From: Saprospiraceae bacterium
GTDB lineage: Bacteria; Bacteroidota; Bacteroidia; Chitinophagales; Saprospiraceae
NCBI GenBank assembly: GCA_017995875.1
Contig: JAGOIB010000059.1
Span: 1 to 6,396, forward strand
Length of the DNA stretch: 6,396 nucleotides
Direction: 5' to 3'
Shown here piece by piece: positions 6,220 to 6,396 of this stretch. Within the stretch, counting starts at the first letter, position 1; every line of letters begins with the position of its first letter. The translations under genes and the position numbers were made by a program. The notes under the pieces are model-generated. The model did no database searches, was not told the DNA's origin, and saw only the letters and a program-made list of their open reading frames with translations.

Positions 6220-6240
6220 TAGACTGTAGACGCCAGACAC
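6220..6240. repeat. Degenerate 7-bp repeat, NAGACNN
   Basis: Three in-phase 7-mers (TAGACTG, TAGACGC, CAGACAC) share the AGAC core. Two further CAGA-containing segments follow out of strict phase up to about 6254. This is a weak array of the same period as those at 5993-6027 and 6369-6396. Confidence 0.45.
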
Positions 6241-6273
6241 GCAGATATCAGACTCAAACCACAACCGATCGCT

Positions 6274-6297
6274 ATTTGAAGATTTCAATCTTCAAAT
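6274..6297. repeat. Perfect 11-bp inverted repeat
   Basis: ATTTGAAGATT (6274-6284) and AATCTTCAAAT (6287-6297) are exact reverse complements separated by TC. It could form a hairpin or cruciform, or be an operator-like site. The lack of a T-run on either side argues against a classical terminator. Confidence 0.65.
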
Positions 6298-6368
6298 CAA
6301 TATACCAGATCTGTAGCCATTAGATATTCATTGAAAGGCAGTCTGCGACTGACAGGTATTATCAAAAC

Positions 6369-6396
6369 TCACGTCTCACGATTCACGTCTCACGAT
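6369..6396. repeat. 14-bp tandem duplication made of 7-bp TCACGNN units
   Basis: The 14-mer TCACGTCTCACGAT occurs twice in direct succession (6369-6382, 6383-6396) and is itself two 7-mers sharing TCACG. It runs into the window edge and probably continues. Confidence 0.85.

Larger units (their letters stand above)
5914..6396. other. Gene-free region rich in short repeats
   Basis: No open frame here resembles a protein. The longest plus-strand frame (6008-6229) translates repeats and hairpins and has no family features. The protease promoter should lie just upstream of 5913 on the minus strand, but no convincing -33/-7 pair of the Bacteroidota type is found. The rest holds 7-bp-period repeats, an imperfect long inverted repeat and two compact hairpins, listed separately. 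It looks like a collection of eroded dispersed repeats. Confidence 0.7.

Noticed and set aside
6008..6229. Plus-strand 73-codon frame in the right intergenic region
   Set aside because: It translates the 7-bp repeats, the long inverted repeat and the CCCCTGAAGGGG hairpin. It has no family features or ribosome site.

Overview
The window looks like Bacteroidota chromosome. The grounds are a free-standing S23-type four-helix-bundle gene, a large secreted tricorn-type protease with a K/E-rich linker, A-rich rather than strong Shine-Dalgarno leaders on most genes, and an intergenic sequence crowded with short direct and inverted repeats. A Saprospiria or Chitinophagia-like member is possible, but the sequence cannot fix the class. 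No rRNA, tRNA, transposase, integrase, reverse transcriptase or CRISPR array is visible.

Layout. Positions 1-61 hold a tandem array of a 9-bp unit in purine-rich orientation, cut by the window edge. Positions 94-468 (+) encode an S23/IVS-family four-helix-bundle protein. Positions 493-663 hold a 19-unit array of the same 9-mer (consensus GCCTCTTNN) in the opposite orientation, so the S23 gene sits between inverted arrays. Positions 688-1443 (+) encode a GT2 glycosyltransferase of the WaaE/LgtF type, and 1440-2540 (+) a GT4 glycosyltransferase that starts at a TTG overlapping the GT2 stop. These two form a translationally coupled pair, probably for lipopolysaccharide core or another surface glycan. 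A third array of the 9-mer (2554-2598) fills the gap to the convergent gene at 2602-5913 (-). That gene encodes an exported tricorn-family S41 protease with the full catalytic tetrad. The same 9-mer occurs a fourth time inside it (4163-4243), in frame, as an Ala-Lys-Glu/Asp-rich linker. From 5914 to 6396 no gene is supported. This stretch holds several 7-bp-period repeats, a CCCC-TGAA-GGGG hairpin, a perfect 11-bp inverted repeat and a longer imperfect inverted repeat.

The coding genes are ordinary members of known families. The unusual part is the 9-bp repeat family. It occupies three intergenic sites and one coding site within about 4.3 kb, flanks an S23 gene in inverted orientation, lies directly against a glycosyltransferase start codon, and is read as protein in the protease linker. 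Whether S23 proteins have anything to do with the spread of such repeats is an open inference from this arrangement.
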